Source: Bacteroidota bacterium
Lineage (GTDB): Bacteria > Bacteroidota > Bacteroidia > Palsa-965
Assembly (NCBI GenBank): GCA_013298545.1
Contig: JAAFIA010000006.1
Location: forward strand, 1 to 64,000
Direction: 5' to 3'
Length of the DNA stretch: 64,000 nt
Within the stretch, counting starts at the first letter, position 1. Every line of letters begins with the position of its first letter. Shown here in pieces: positions 20,401 to 29,772 of this stretch. Made by a program: the position numbers and the translations under genes. Below the pieces are notes generated by a model. That model did not search any database. It was not told the DNA's origin and saw only the letters and a list, made by a program, of their open reading frames with translations.

Positions 20401-20863
20401 CTTCGCCGTTGAGGTTTTGTCCGGTTGCAAAATCAGATTTCTCCAACAAATCGTTGATCATGCCTTGCAAACCCATCGAACGGCCATCGTCTGGGTGATA
20501 AATACGATCTATGCCATATTCTTGCAATTCGCGAATTTCTTCGGGAAGAATAGTTCCGCCACCGCCGCCAAAAATTTTGATGTGGCTACAATTGCGTTCC
20601 TTGAGCAAATCGTACATGTATTTAAAAAATTCAATGTGCCCGCCTTGGTAAGACGTAATGGCAATGGCATTGGCATCTTCTTGAATCGCACAATTCACGA
20701 TTTCGGCTACGCTACGGTCGTGTCCGAGGTGAATGACTTCTGCGCCACTGCTTTGAATGATGCGGCGCATGATGTTGATAGCGGCATCGTGCCCATCGAA
20801 AAGCGATGCGGCAGTAACGATGCGGATTTTGTGCTTGGGCTGGTATGGTTGTACTTCTTGCAT
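17483..20863 (-). CDS. icmF: Fused isobutyryl-CoA mutase (B12-binding domain, G-protein chaperone, mutase domain)
   Basis: Preferred ATG 20863 (1126 aa); [16 protein letters not shown]12 motif, [18 protein letters not shown]-loop, [16 protein letters not shown] mutase domain. Confidence 0.93.
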   Translation of the reverse strand: MQEVQPYQPKHKIRIVTAASLFDGHDAAINIMRRIIQSSGAEVIHLGHDRSVAEIVNCAIQEDANAIAITSYQGGHIEFFKYMYDLLKERNCSHIKIFGGGGGTILPEEIRELQEYGIDRIYHPDDGRSMGLQGMINDLLEKSDFATGQNLNGEVKKLSSRDHHAIARTISAAENFGDEHANAFIEIKALAKKSKTPVLGITGTGGAGKSSLVDELVRRFLIDFPEKTIGLISVDPSKRKTGGALLGDRIRMNAINNGRVYMRSLATRQSNLALSRHVQEAVDVLKAAHFDLVILETSGIGQSDTEIIEHSNTSLYVMTPEYGAATQLEKIDMLDFADIIALNKFDKRGALDAIRDVRKQYKRNHQLWETDDESLPVFGTIASQFNDPGMNRLYRAVIEKIVEKTGVDLKTNFQITKEMSEKIYIIPPARTRYLSEITENNRSYDKRVKQQAAVAQKLYALRTSIEAIQEDKKANNESLIAALEEQYNRVALDLDPKNLKLINDWNALAQQYKNEYYIFKVRDKEIKIKTHYESLSHTQVPKISTPRYTAWGDLLSWLSQENVPGEFPYTSGIYPFKREGEDPTRMFAGEGGPERTNKRFHYVSLGMPAKRLSTAFDSVTLYGRDPEYRPDIYGKIGNSGVSICCLDDAKKLYSGFDLADPKTSVSMTINGPAAILAAFFMNAAIDQQCEKYIREHQLEAEVEKNLHALWEAKGIQRPTYQGDLPKGNDGLGLMLLGTSGDQVLPKEVYEKIKVHTLSQVRGTVQADILKEDQAQNTCIFSTEFSLRVMGDVQQYFIDQKVRNFYSVSISGYHIAEAGANPITQLALTLSNGFTFVEYYLSRGMHIDDFAPNLSFFFSNGMDPEYAVLGRVARRIWSKAMKMKYGGNERSQMLKYHIQTSGRSLHAQEIDFNDIRTTLQALYAIYDNCNSLHTNAYDEAITTPTEESVRRAMAIQLIINRELGLAKNENPIQGSFIIEELTDLVEEAVLTEFDRISERGGVLGAMETMYQRGKIQEESLYYEMQKHTGEYPLIGVNTFLSSKGSPTVVPAEVIRATKEEKEYQIAMLVNLHKTNETRATESLKRLQQLAIQNGNVFGELMEAVKYCSLGQITAALFEVGGQYRRNM

Positions 20864-21005
20864 GTGCTGGAATGAATGAACGGTGGAGAAATTTCCAACG
20901 GCATTAAAAACGAACAAAAATACGTTGGATCGGGGGTTTTGACAAATCGAAAATGGGTCTGGCAAAATCACTTGTTTATGCTTAGTTTTGAAAAAACCAT
21001 TTCTC

Positions 21006-21923
21006 ATGACCAAACCTCGCCAAATTGCCCGTTATGCACTGTATTTCATCGTCGGTTATGCCTTATTTTTTGGCTTCCGCATTTGGTATAGTTATGGTCT
21101 CGACAAATTTGATAATGAGTCGAGTTTTCTTTCTGGCGAGTTTTTCAATCAACTGGACCTGAGTGGGCTGCGCAATATTGCGGGCGAAAAATATAAGCGG
21201 ACCAAGCAAACCAAATCAGACTTTGAGTATAACGCCCCTGTTAACGGCGGTTTTGAAGTCATTGAGCAGAAGTACGAGAAAACAGCAACGGTGCGTTCGC
21301 GTTCTTACGAGTTTGAAAAGGACGAGAAAAAATTGCGTGAGGAAGTGAAGCGCTTGGAGTCGGTGATTCAATTTGAGAAAAACGCGGGCGAAAAAGGTGA
21401 ACGCGAATTGCATTTGCTTGTAGGGGTAAAACCGGAACAGTTTGACACGTTTTATGACATTGCGCGAAAAATTGGTAAAGTAGGTTTTGCTGAAATCGAG
21501 AAGACGGACAAAACAAGTGAGTACAAAGATTTGAATGCGCGCCGCACCTCACTCGAAAATACGCGTAAAGCGTTGACCGAATTGAAGGCGAGAACTGGAA
21601 GCATTGGTGAATTTATCAATCTCGAAAACCGAATTCTAAACATTGATTCTTCGTTGCAAGAACTCGGTGTGCAGTTGGGCGATTTTTCGGAGGAGAATGA
21701 ATTTTGCACTATGAAAATTTCGTTGTTTGAGCGGCGTGCTCCTGTTCCAACATCGTTTATGCATCGGCTAAAAGTTTCGTTTGAATGGGCCACAACGTGG
21801 TATCCGCTATTTTTGATTGTGTTGGGATTGTGTTTTGGCGTTGGTTTTTTACTGGTTTTGTTGCTTCGGTTTTATCGGGGGAATACGGGTGGCGGAAGTT
21901 CTGATACGTCGGGTGTGGCTTGA
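21006..21923 (+). CDS. DUF4349-like membrane protein
   Basis: [18 protein letters not shown]...[26 protein letters not shown]...[18 protein letters not shown]...; C-terminal TM. Confidence 0.75.
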   Translation: MTKPRQIARYALYFIVGYALFFGFRIWYSYGLDKFDNESSFLSGEFFNQLDLSGLRNIAGEKYKRTKQTKSDFEYNAPVNGGFEVIEQKYEKTATVRSRSYEFEKDEKKLREEVKRLESVIQFEKNAGEKGERELHLLVGVKPEQFDTFYDIARKIGKVGFAEIEKTDKTSEYKDLNARRTSLENTRKALTELKARTGSIGEFINLENRILNIDSSLQELGVQLGDFSEENEFCTMKISLFERRAPVPTSFMHRLKVSFEWATTWYPLFLIVLGLCFGVGFLLVLLLRFYRGNTGGGSSDTSGVA

Positions 21924-21935
21924 GGGTTGGGTTTT

Positions 21936-22133
21936 ATGAAATTTAGAAAATTTTATACTGATTTTGCAACGGCTTATGGCACTTGTTGGTTTATATTGAT
22001 GCTTCTAGCATTGATAACTCAACGTCATATCAATGCTGGCGTGTTTGGTTTTTGGGGATTTTTTATTGGGAGTTTGGTCTATGCGATTGTTCGCGCATTT
22101 ATTCGTAAAAAGCGAGAAACAATGGATTTTTAA
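21936..22133 (+). CDS. Small hypothetical membrane protein
   Basis: ATGAAATTT at 21936, about 65 aa, two hydrophobic segments. Confidence 0.5.
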   Translation: MKFRKFYTDFATAYGTCWFILMLLALITQRHINAGVFGFWGFFIGSLVYAIVRAFIRKKRETMDF

Positions 22134-22255
22134 TTCTGCTTTTTAATCGTTTTGTTGTTTCGGTTTATTTAGGAATGCGTGTTAGTAAAATTGCTTCTTT
22201 ATGTGATTTTTACTGGTGAGTTTAGTGATTAATTTCTTTAACCCATTGTAAAGTT

Positions 22256-22512
22256 CGCCTGCGGCGGGCTTGCGGTTAGTCCCAAGGCTTCGGGAGGAAA
22301 TGGAAGTTTTTATTTACTTTCTTTGCTTGCCCAAAGAAAGTAACAAAGAAAAGGCCCAACGAATACCAAATTGCAATAAAAAATGGCCTGACGATAACGG
22401 CCGGTTAGCCATTTTTTAAATGCAACTTCGCACTATTCGTTGACATCTTCCCGCGGATTTTCTTGATGTTTTTTTGTACGATTTTCCGCCTTTGGCGGGG
22501 CTTGTGGTTAGC
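22256..22512. repeat. Intergenic structured repeat element: two related direct repeats flanking two hairpins
   Basis: cgcctgcggcgggcttgcggttag (22256) and cgcctttggcggggcttgtggttag (22487) flank a perfect 12-bp IR (22314-22343) and a nested IR series (22357-22442). Confidence 0.75.
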
Positions 22513-22513
22513 G

Positions 22514-22546
22514 TTTGGGTTTTGAAATTTCTAACCCTTACCTTTG
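22514..22546 (+). promoter_or_regulatory. Bacteroidota-type promoter
   Basis: TTTG 22514-22517, 21-nt spacer, TACCTTTG 22539-22546, 5 nt before ATG 22552. Confidence 0.5.
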
Positions 22547-22551
22547 TCGCG

Positions 22552-23391
22552 ATGCGTCAGAAATTAATATTATCGGGATTGCGTGCGTATATGCAAACCT
22601 TGTTTTTATTGTCGTCGGAGCGTGGGGCGGAAAAAGTCTTGCATTTCTTTTCGAAGCCTTTGATTCGTAAAATCAGGAAACGTGACGCGGAGAGTTTGCA
22701 AACGGCGACGCAAAAATTAATGTCCATTGGAGAAGGGCGCGAAGTGATGACCTATCGGTGGGGAGCTGGTGCGCGTGGGGTTTTATGTGTGCATGGCTGG
22801 GAAAGCAATGCGGGAAATTTTGGCGGTTTTGTTGCGCCATTTATAGAAAAAGGATTTTCTGTTTTTGCTTTCGATGCTCCGGCACATGGTTATAGTCCGG
22901 GCAAAACGACCAATATCTTTCAATATAAAGATGCGATAGAAACATTATTACGCAATCATCCAGAGATTGACACCATTGTTTCGCATTCGTTTGGGAGTGC
23001 AGCTTCAATCTATGCGTTGACGGAATTAAAGGATCATCGGATAAAAAAATTGGCGATGTTGACGGTGCCAGATCGGATGCTCGATTTTTTGAATCAGTTT
23101 TTTATGATTTTGAACTTATCGGCGCGTCAGCAGGAATTGGTTTTAAAAAAATTCGAGTCGCGTTTTGGTTTCCCAATTTCGTATTTTTCGAGTGCGCGTG
23201 CGGTGGGCGAACTTTCGGTAGCGATTCAGGTTTTGCATGATCGTTATGAAAAGATATTGCCTTTTTCGGATTCGGAGCGTGTGGTGGCGGGAGCGCGGGA
23301 TGCGCGGCTGGAGGTATTAGAAAATGTGGGGCATTACCGCATGTTGTGGGAAGATGCGGTGGTGGGGAAAGTGGTAGCGTTTGTAATGTAA
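22552..23391 (+). CDS. Alpha/beta hydrolase
   Basis: VLCVHGWESNAGNFGGFV, FDAPAHGYSPG, IVSHSFGSAASIYAL (GxSxG-like nucleophile elbow). Confidence 0.85.
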   Translation: MRQKLILSGLRAYMQTLFLLSSERGAEKVLHFFSKPLIRKIRKRDAESLQTATQKLMSIGEGREVMTYRWGAGARGVLCVHGWESNAGNFGGFVAPFIEKGFSVFAFDAPAHGYSPGKTTNIFQYKDAIETLLRNHPEIDTIVSHSFGSAASIYALTELKDHRIKKLAMLTVPDRMLDFLNQFFMILNLSARQQELVLKKFESRFGFPISYFSSARAVGELSVAIQVLHDRYEKILPFSDSERVVAGARDARLEVLENVGHYRMLWEDAVVGKVVAFVM

Positions 23392-23392
23392 A

Positions 23393-23737
23393 TCACATCT
23401 TCAATGCTTCATTCGGATCCCAAAAGAGTTTTTTGAAATTTACCACACAATCTTTTTTTACTTGAATGCCTTCGCTTTCCAGTAATTCTTGCATCATGGT
23501 TGGCGTAGCAAAGTGATTTTTCCCCGTAAGCATGCCTTCGCGATTGACTACGCGGTGTGCGGGAACGGGCGAGTGGTGGCGGTGCGAGGAATTCATGGCC
23601 CAACCAACCATGCGCGACGATCCTTTGACGCCTAAATACTGTGCAATAGCGCCATAACTTGTTACACGACCATAAGGAACAAGCCGCACCACTTCGTACA
23701 CCATGTAGAAAAAATCGGAATCGGGGTGGGCTTTCAT
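23393..23737 (-). CDS. MGMT-family alkyltransferase-like protein lacking the catalytic Cys
   Basis: FFYMVYEVVRLVPYGRVTSYGAIAQYLG...RMVGWAMNSS...PVPAHRVVNREGMLTG; PCHR replaced by PAHR. Confidence 0.85.
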   Translation of the reverse strand: MKAHPDSDFFYMVYEVVRLVPYGRVTSYGAIAQYLGVKGSSRMVGWAMNSSHRHHSPVPAHRVVNREGMLTGKNHFATPTMMQELLESEGIQVKKDCVVNFKKLFWDPNEALKM

Positions 23738-23888
23738 AGGTTGAATTGTGAATGTGAAAGGTACAAAACCAGCCATCAAGTTGCGGCAATTACAAGAACT
23801 TAATGTTAACGTTTGATTGTCAATAATTCTTCTTTTTGAACGGTTGTTGAAAAAATTTGTTTGCCTGAAAACAGCTAAAAACAAGAAC

Positions 23889-23911
23889 TTATCCGTTTAC
23901 AAACGTTTGTA
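23889..23911. repeat. Copy 1 of 23-nt repeat containing palindrome TACAAACGTTTGTA
   Basis: TTATCCGTTTACAAACGTTTGTA. Confidence 0.85.
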
Positions 23912-24042
23912 TTCGTTTGTTACCGACTAATTCCAGAAAAGTGTTTTTCCTTTGTACCCTGAATTTAGTTTTGTTGATTTTTCACGATACAGTACCAGAA
24001 CAAGTTGATACGTTATGAATAGGTTGTTAGTTTTTACAGGTT

Positions 24043-24504
24043 ATGCAACAGGAAAGATATGCGCTCAAAGCATCGCCTGATTTTTATGTCTTTGCGTTTA
24101 CAAGCGAAGGCCCGCAAGGCGAAAAGAAAAAAATCATTCAATTTTCTGAAATGGAAGAAGCGGGTGTTTACAATCTCGCGTTTGGCGACTGGAATCCGGT
24201 TGCCCAAAAGTTGGATGATCTTGTGGTTAGCAACAATGGCGACAGGGAAAAGATTTTAGCAACGGTAGTGGCGGCTGTCTATTTGTTTACAAACTTAAAT
24301 CAGGGCTGTACATTGGTTTTTGCAGGAAGTACGCCTGTTAGAACGCGTTTGTACCGCATGGGTATTACAAAACATTTTGACCGTGCCATCCGCGACTTCG
24401 AGATTTTTGGGTTTGCGGGAGGTGTATGGGCTAAATTTGAGATAAATGTTAATTATACGTGTTTTTTAATCCGAAGAAGAGATGTACATTTGTTTAATGA
24501 ATGA
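24043..24504 (+). CDS. DUF6934-like protein
   Basis: YVFAFTSEGPQGEKKKIIQFS...VYNLAFGDWNP...DDLVVSNNGDREKILATVVAAVYLFT...GSTPVRTRLYRMGI. Confidence 0.65.
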   Translation: MQQERYALKASPDFYVFAFTSEGPQGEKKKIIQFSEMEEAGVYNLAFGDWNPVAQKLDDLVVSNNGDREKILATVVAAVYLFTNLNQGCTLVFAGSTPVRTRLYRMGITKHFDRAIRDFEIFGFAGGVWAKFEINVNYTCFLIRRRDVHLFNE

Positions 24505-24643
24505 TAAGAAGAAAAAAGCTGCGGCTATACTTCATGTTCTAATTGACCCTACGCTTGAGCGTTTTCAAAATCGGGTGCTTTCACCTGAAAAGCTCGAACA
24601 AGCAAATCGCGTTTTAGCGATTGCGGGTTTGCCCAAGAAATAA
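24497..24643 (+). CDS. Small (48 aa) ORF overlapping the DUF6934-like gene by 8 nt; absent from the ORF track
   Basis: Hand translation: MNDKKKKAAAILHVLIDPTLERFQNRVLSPEKLEQANRVLAIAGLPKK*. Confidence 0.5.
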   Translation: MNDKKKKAAAILHVLIDPTLERFQNRVLSPEKLEQANRVLAIAGLPKK

Positions 24644-24686
24644 TTTATTTCGGGCTTCTTTTCTGTATGTATTTGATGTGTTGATT

Positions 24687-24709
24687 TTATCCGTGTACAA
24701 ACGTTTGTA
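24687..24709. repeat. Copy 2 of the 23-nt repeat with palindrome (GTACAAACGTTTGTAC at 24695-24710)
   Basis: TTATCCGTGTACAAACGTTTGTA, 22/23 identical to copy 1. Confidence 0.85.
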
Positions 24710-24744
24710 CGCACTATTGTTTCATTTTTATTTTTTTCTTTTTT

Positions 24745-26019
24745 ATGACCGAGGAGTATTTGCATTACGTGTGGAAAACACGTCAGTTTAACCAGAATCA
24801 TTTATTTACGTCAGAGGGTGTACCCGTAGAAGTTCTTCGTCCAGGTGAACACAACACGAATTCGGGTCCCGATTTTTTCAATGCGCGAATTAGGTTGGGT
24901 GGCATGATTTGGGCTGGAAATATTGAAATTCATCTACGTACATCGGACTGGGATAGGCACGGCCATCGGTCTGATGAAGCGTATGACAATGTGATTTTGC
25001 ATGTTGTTTACGACGATGATTCGATTGTTCATTCGCCAGCACTTTTCTCGTTGCCAACCATCACACTTCGTTCGCGATTAGATGGTTCGCTTTATGAGCA
25101 ATACATCCATTTTCGCAACAGTAAGCGGTTGATTGCTTGCGAACATCGGTTGCCTCATGTTCCAGTATTGATAACAACAAACTGGCTGGGGCGATTGTTG
25201 GCGGAGCGTTTTGAGGAGAAAACAAATTTGCTTCGGGCGGAATTGCTGGAAACACAATCGGATTGGGACGAGGTATTTTACCGGCGATTGGCGCGGCATT
25301 TTGGCATGTTGGTCAATGCCGAGCCGTTTGGTTGGTTGACGCGTGCGTTGCCATACAAATTGCTTGCACGGCATCGGTCGTCGTTGTTGCAACTCGAAGC
25401 GTTATTATTTGGTCAGGCGGGTTTGTTGCCGGAAGTTCCATCGGATGATTACAGCAATTTGTTGTGCCGCGAGTATCGGGTGTTGGCGGTAAAATATCGG
25501 TTAACGCCCATGTCGGGTCATCTATGGAAATTTTCGCGTTTGCGGCCATCGAATTTCCCGACAATTCGAATTGCGCAGTTGGCGGCACTTTTGTTTGAGC
25601 GGGGGCATTTGTTTGATTCATTTTGCGCGGTTCGAGCGCCAGAGGAAATTTTTGCTTTGCTAGAGGTTAAAGCATCGTCGTATTGGGAAACGCATTACCG
25701 TTTTGGACATGAGGCGGAAGCAGCAATTAAAAGACTGGGGCGGCAAGCAGCGTTAACGGTTGTAATCAATACGGTGATTCCGATGTTATTTTTGCGTGGG
25801 CATGAGCGTGGGGAGGATTGGCGCTTGGAGCAGGCGCGGGTTTTGTTGGAGGGTTTGCCAGCGGAGCAAAATACACTTGTGGCGGCGTGGGCAGAGCGGG
25901 GGCTTGTGGCGCGGGATGCGGGGGAGGGCCAAGCTTTAATTCAACTCAAAAAAAAATATTGCGATAAAAAAAGATGCCTGCAATGCGGAATTGGGCAGCA
26001 TGTGTTGGAAAAAGCGTAA
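24745..26019 (+). CDS. DUF2851 family protein
   Basis: MTEEYLHYVWKTRQFNQNHLFTSEGVPVEVLRPGEHNTNSGPDFFNARIRLG...GNIEIHLRTSDWDRHGH. Confidence 0.88.
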   Translation: MTEEYLHYVWKTRQFNQNHLFTSEGVPVEVLRPGEHNTNSGPDFFNARIRLGGMIWAGNIEIHLRTSDWDRHGHRSDEAYDNVILHVVYDDDSIVHSPALFSLPTITLRSRLDGSLYEQYIHFRNSKRLIACEHRLPHVPVLITTNWLGRLLAERFEEKTNLLRAELLETQSDWDEVFYRRLARHFGMLVNAEPFGWLTRALPYKLLARHRSSLLQLEALLFGQAGLLPEVPSDDYSNLLCREYRVLAVKYRLTPMSGHLWKFSRLRPSNFPTIRIAQLAALLFERGHLFDSFCAVRAPEEIFALLEVKASSYWETHYRFGHEAEAAIKRLGRQAALTVVINTVIPMLFLRGHERGEDWRLEQARVLLEGLPAEQNTLVAAWAERGLVARDAGEGQALIQLKKKYCDKKRCLQCGIGQHVLEKA

Positions 26020-26043
26020 ATTAGCTTTCAAAGAACATGTGTT

Positions 26044-26289
26044 ATGACAGGCATCCGATTTCTTGACAACATTGTATTTTGGTTTGAGAAGCGGGCATTT
26101 GGTGTGTGCGCTTGGTTGGGCAAAAAGCTCGGTATTCGCGCTACGTCTATTCGTATGTATTTTATTTATCTGTCTTTTTTTACTGTTGGCTCACCTGTAA
26201 TATTGTATTTTTTGATGGCCTTTATTCTTGAACATAAAGACTACTTCAAGCCTCGTAAATCGCGCCGTACGAGCGTTTGGGAAATATAA
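26044..26289 (+). CDS. PspC-domain protein
   Basis: 81 aa; VCAWLGKKLGIRATSIRMYFIYLSFFTVGSPVILYFLMAFILE. Confidence 0.75.
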   Translation: MTGIRFLDNIVFWFEKRAFGVCAWLGKKLGIRATSIRMYFIYLSFFTVGSPVILYFLMAFILEHKDYFKPRKSRRTSVWEI

Positions 26290-26407
26290 TTCCCTTCTGT
26301 TTACAGTCTTATTTTTTAACACAAATACGGAAATTCATATTTCCGCGCCTATTCTTTTGCGGCTACTTTCGCGACAGAAAATTACATCCATATTCAAAAC
26401 TCATTTT

Positions 26408-27160
26408 ATGAAAAAGACAATTTCTGTTTTGTGTTATGTTACGCTTATTGCTTCGGTATTCGTTTATGGCTGCAAAGCCAAAACAATTGCCGCTCAGCCA
26501 CAACAACCCAAAGTGATTACCAATTCAACAACTGGAACTACAAATTCAACTACAGTAACTACCAATTCAGCCAATACGCTTGTTGATATTGAAGGGAATA
26601 CCTATAAAACGATAGAAATAGGCGGACGTGTTTGGATGGTGGAAAATCTTCGTACAACCAAATACAACGACGGTACACCCATTGCCACAAACCTTGACGA
26701 TAAAATCTGGACTAGCACAACAACGGGTGCTTATGCGTTATACAGTAACGATGCAACAAACAATGCCGCTTATGGTAAGCTATACAATTGGTATGCTGTC
26801 AATACGGGAAAATTGGCTCCGAAAGGTTGGCATATTCCTACGCGTGGCGAATGGTCAGCATTGGTTGAATCGCTAGGTGGTTCTTCTATTGCGGGTGGCA
26901 AAATGAAATCGACTTCTTCGTTGTGGATTGCGCCGAATGTAGGGGCAACAAATAGTTCGGGGTTCAACGGTCTTCCGGGCGGTTATCGCAGCCCAACTGG
27001 AGGCTTCTCTACACAAGGGCACACTGGTTTTTGGTGGGCTTCGAGCGAACGCAACAGCACACAAGGCGATTACATAAAACTGACTCAGAATTATGACGAT
27101 TCCTTTGCCAATGGTGCAACGAAACAGTTTGGCTATTCTATCCGCTGTGTGAAAGATTAA
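26408..27160 (+). CDS. FISUMP (Fibrobacter succinogenes major paralogous) domain lipoprotein
   Basis: DIEGNTYKTIEIGGRVWMVENLRTTKYNDGTPI...YGKLYNWYAVN...KGWHIPTRGEWSAL...FWWASSE...SIRCVKD; lipobox-like VYGCKAK. Confidence 0.9.
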   Translation: MKKTISVLCYVTLIASVFVYGCKAKTIAAQPQQPKVITNSTTGTTNSTTVTTNSANTLVDIEGNTYKTIEIGGRVWMVENLRTTKYNDGTPIATNLDDKIWTSTTTGAYALYSNDATNNAAYGKLYNWYAVNTGKLAPKGWHIPTRGEWSALVESLGGSSIAGGKMKSTSSLWIAPNVGATNSSGFNGLPGGYRSPTGGFSTQGHTGFWWASSERNSTQGDYIKLTQNYDDSFANGATKQFGYSIRCVKD

Positions 27161-27183
27161 CTCTTTTTTAAAAAATTTATATT

Positions 27184-27215
27184 AACGCCTCCGGTTTCAG
27201 GGGGCGTTTTTTTAT
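27184..27215 (+). terminator. Terminator after the FISUMP gene
   Basis: aacgcctccggtttcagggggcgttttttt hairpin plus T run. Confidence 0.65.
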
Positions 27216-27276
27216 GACTTATTGCTGACGTAGAAAACATGTGATTCAAATCGCAGGAACTGTTTACCTTTAACCT

Positions 27277-28296
27277 GTGTTTTCGTTCAAGCATTTCAAG
27301 AAGCTATATTACTCGGCGGGTTTGCTCCTACTCGTTATTTTGGTAGGCATCTCGGGCTATATGCTGCTCGAAAATTACTCGTTTCATGATGCGTTTTATA
27401 TGACCATCATTACGGTTGGGACTGTTGGTTTTCAAGAAGTTCATCCGCTTAGCCCTACGGGACAAATTTTTACTGCTTTTCTAATTATCACAGGTTTTGG
27501 TACTTTTGCGTATGCGATCTCTTCGGTAACGAGTTATGTGCTCGACGGTGAGTTTCGCGAATACTATAGAACCTACCGCAGCTTGAATGCAATCGAAAAA
27601 CTAGAAGGGCATGTGATTATTTGTGGCTATGGCCGCAATGGTCGGCAGGCCGCACATGTGCTCAAAAAGCACGACAAACGCTTTGTGGTGGTCGAAAATA
27701 AAAAAGATGTTGTTGATACGCTCACGCATAAATTTTCGGATCTCGTGTTGCAAGGCGATGCAACACAAGACGAGGTTTTGGAACAAGCCGGAATTAAAAA
27801 AGCCGCCGCGCTCATTACCACGCTTCCGATTGATGCCGATAATTTGTTCATTGTGCTTACTGCACGTTCACTCAATACGAAATTGACCATCATTAGCCGC
27901 GCGTCGGACGATAATTCGGACCGTAAATTAAAAACCGCTGGGGCAAACAATGTCATCATGCCCGATAAAATTGGGGGCGCACACATGGCGTCATTGGTCT
28001 TAAAACCCGATGTGATTGAGTTTCTCGATTTTATTACTGGGCAAGGTGGGGTTGACATCAACCTAGAAGAAATTACATTCGATAGTTTGCCGGAACATTT
28101 ACGAAACAAAACCATCCGCGATCTGGAAATCAGAAATAAATCAGGTGCCAATATTGTTGGTTTTAAAACTGCTGATGGCGAGTACATCATCAATCCTTCT
28201 GCCGATACACAATTGATTCCTGATGGAAAATTGTTTGTGTTGGGAACAGCGGATCAGATTGGGAAACTGCGCGGTATGTTTAGTGTGCAACATTGA
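27277..28296 (+). CDS. Potassium channel protein with ion-channel and TrkA-N/TrkA-C domains
   Basis: TIITVGTVGFQEVHPLSPTGQIF selectivity-filter region; VIICGYGRNGRQAAHVL NAD-binding; GTG start. Confidence 0.88.
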   Translation: MFSFKHFKKLYYSAGLLLLVILVGISGYMLLENYSFHDAFYMTIITVGTVGFQEVHPLSPTGQIFTAFLIITGFGTFAYAISSVTSYVLDGEFREYYRTYRSLNAIEKLEGHVIICGYGRNGRQAAHVLKKHDKRFVVVENKKDVVDTLTHKFSDLVLQGDATQDEVLEQAGIKKAAALITTLPIDADNLFIVLTARSLNTKLTIISRASDDNSDRKLKTAGANNVIMPDKIGGAHMASLVLKPDVIEFLDFITGQGGVDINLEEITFDSLPEHLRNKTIRDLEIRNKSGANIVGFKTADGEYIINPSADTQLIPDGKLFVLGTADQIGKLRGMFSVQH

Positions 28297-28311
28297 ATCA
28301 TTTCGTCATTC

Positions 28312-29247
28312 ATGAAAAAAATCCTCATCACCGGAAGCAACGGTCTTTTAGGTCAAAAGTTGATTTATGCCTTGCTCAAACGCAACCAAGAAAATACCAT
28401 CTGGGACATTCTAGCCACCTCACGCGGCGAAAACCGGATGCGCACACAAGCCGGTTATGCCTACCAACCGCTCGATTTGACGGATGCTCTGGCGGTCAAT
28501 GCTTGCATTGAAACTTTTCGCCCCGATGTTGTTATTCATACCGCAGCCATGACCAATGTCGATGCGTGTGAATTGGACCCTGCCGCTTGCCAATTGCAAA
28601 ATGTAACTGTGGTTGCCCATCAACTCAAGGCACTCGAAAAGTTAAAGACAACAACATACAATCCGCATTTCATTCACCTTTCTACCGATTTTGTTTTTGA
28701 TGGCGAAAACGGGCCATATCGCGAGACTGATCTCCCCAACCCGCTCAGTCATTACGCACAATCAAAACTTGATTCTGAAAAATTAGTCCTCGCCTCTTCC
28801 CTACGCACCGCCATCGCACGTACGATTATCGTTTATGGTATTGTCGATGGCATGAGCCGCTCAAACCTAATTCTTTGGGCAAAAGGTGCACTCGAAAAAG
28901 GACAGCAAATCAATGTAGTGGACGATCAGTTTCGCGCACCTACGCTTGCCGAAGATTTAGCCGAAGGGTGTTTGCTCATTGCGGAGAAAAATGCTACTGG
29001 AATTTTTCACCTTTCTGGAAAAGAAACCGCCAGCATTTTAGATTGGGTGTATCAAGTAGCCGATTTCTGGAAATTAGACAAATCGTTGATTACACCAGCT
29101 AAATCGGAAACCATCAAACAACCCGCCCGCCGCCCACCCCGCACAGGGTTCATCATCGACAAAGCCATGCACGAACTTGGCTACGCGCCCCACTCTTTTT
29201 CGGAAGGATTGGCCCTACTCGATCGGCAACTTAAACAAAACAGCTAA
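28312..29247 (+). CDS. SDR family NAD(P)-dependent sugar reductase (RmlD-like)
   Basis: KILITGSNGLLGQKLIYAL, VVIHTAAMTNVDACE, HLSTDFVFDGENGPYRETD, YAQSKLDSEKLV. Confidence 0.85.
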   Translation: MKKILITGSNGLLGQKLIYALLKRNQENTIWDILATSRGENRMRTQAGYAYQPLDLTDALAVNACIETFRPDVVIHTAAMTNVDACELDPAACQLQNVTVVAHQLKALEKLKTTTYNPHFIHLSTDFVFDGENGPYRETDLPNPLSHYAQSKLDSEKLVLASSLRTAIARTIIVYGIVDGMSRSNLILWAKGALEKGQQINVVDDQFRAPTLAEDLAEGCLLIAEKNATGIFHLSGKETASILDWVYQVADFWKLDKSLITPAKSETIKQPARRPPRTGFIIDKAMHELGYAPHSFSEGLALLDRQLKQNS

Positions 29248-29265
29248 TTCCTTGTTTTCTAAAGC

Positions 29266-29721
29266 ATGAGCGGCGAAAAAAATACCGAAGAGTTTATCAA
29301 TCCCATTGACCCAAAACACGTTGCCGAAAATCCGGGACTACTTCCGTATGCACACAATATCGGCAGCGCAATCATTCGTCCGCTCGACAAAGGCCGCACC
29401 AAAGGCGTTGCGATGACTGCCATGTACGAACAATCGGAACGGCAACTCGATCAGATTCGCAAACAGGTGGATTTATTGGTAGAACAAGCGCGCGCCATTC
29501 AGCAACGGGTCGAAATCTCGGAACAGATCTATCTTGCCGATATGAATTTTAAACCCATTGTTGCACACATTTATCACCTTTACACGAAGAAAGACGAAAC
29601 CCTTGTTTTGTCGATGGTTGCTCCCGATGAATGGGGAAAAAATCCGCCCTATATATGGAAAGCAACGGTCAAAATGATGGGCGACTACACTTGGGACGTT
29701 TTGGATTCGTTGGATCATTGA
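29266..29721 (+). CDS. DUF2452-like protein
   Basis: NPIDPKHVAENPGLLPYAHNIGSAIIRPLDKGRTKG...MYEQSERQLDQIRKQV...FKPIVAHIYHLY. Confidence 0.8.
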   Translation: MSGEKNTEEFINPIDPKHVAENPGLLPYAHNIGSAIIRPLDKGRTKGVAMTAMYEQSERQLDQIRKQVDLLVEQARAIQQRVEISEQIYLADMNFKPIVAHIYHLYTKKDETLVLSMVAPDEWGKNPPYIWKATVKMMGDYTWDVLDSLDH

Positions 29722-29744
29722 CCTCCTCTCCTTTTTAAAATTAG

Positions 29745-29772
29745 AAACAAGCATCGTTATGCTTGTTTTTTT
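29745..29772 (+). terminator. Rho-independent terminator
   Basis: aaacaagcat-cgtt-atgcttgttt perfect 10-bp stem plus T run. Confidence 0.8.

Noticed and set aside
27627-28193. 188-aa minus-strand ORF
   Set aside because: Shadow ORF opposite the potassium channel gene.
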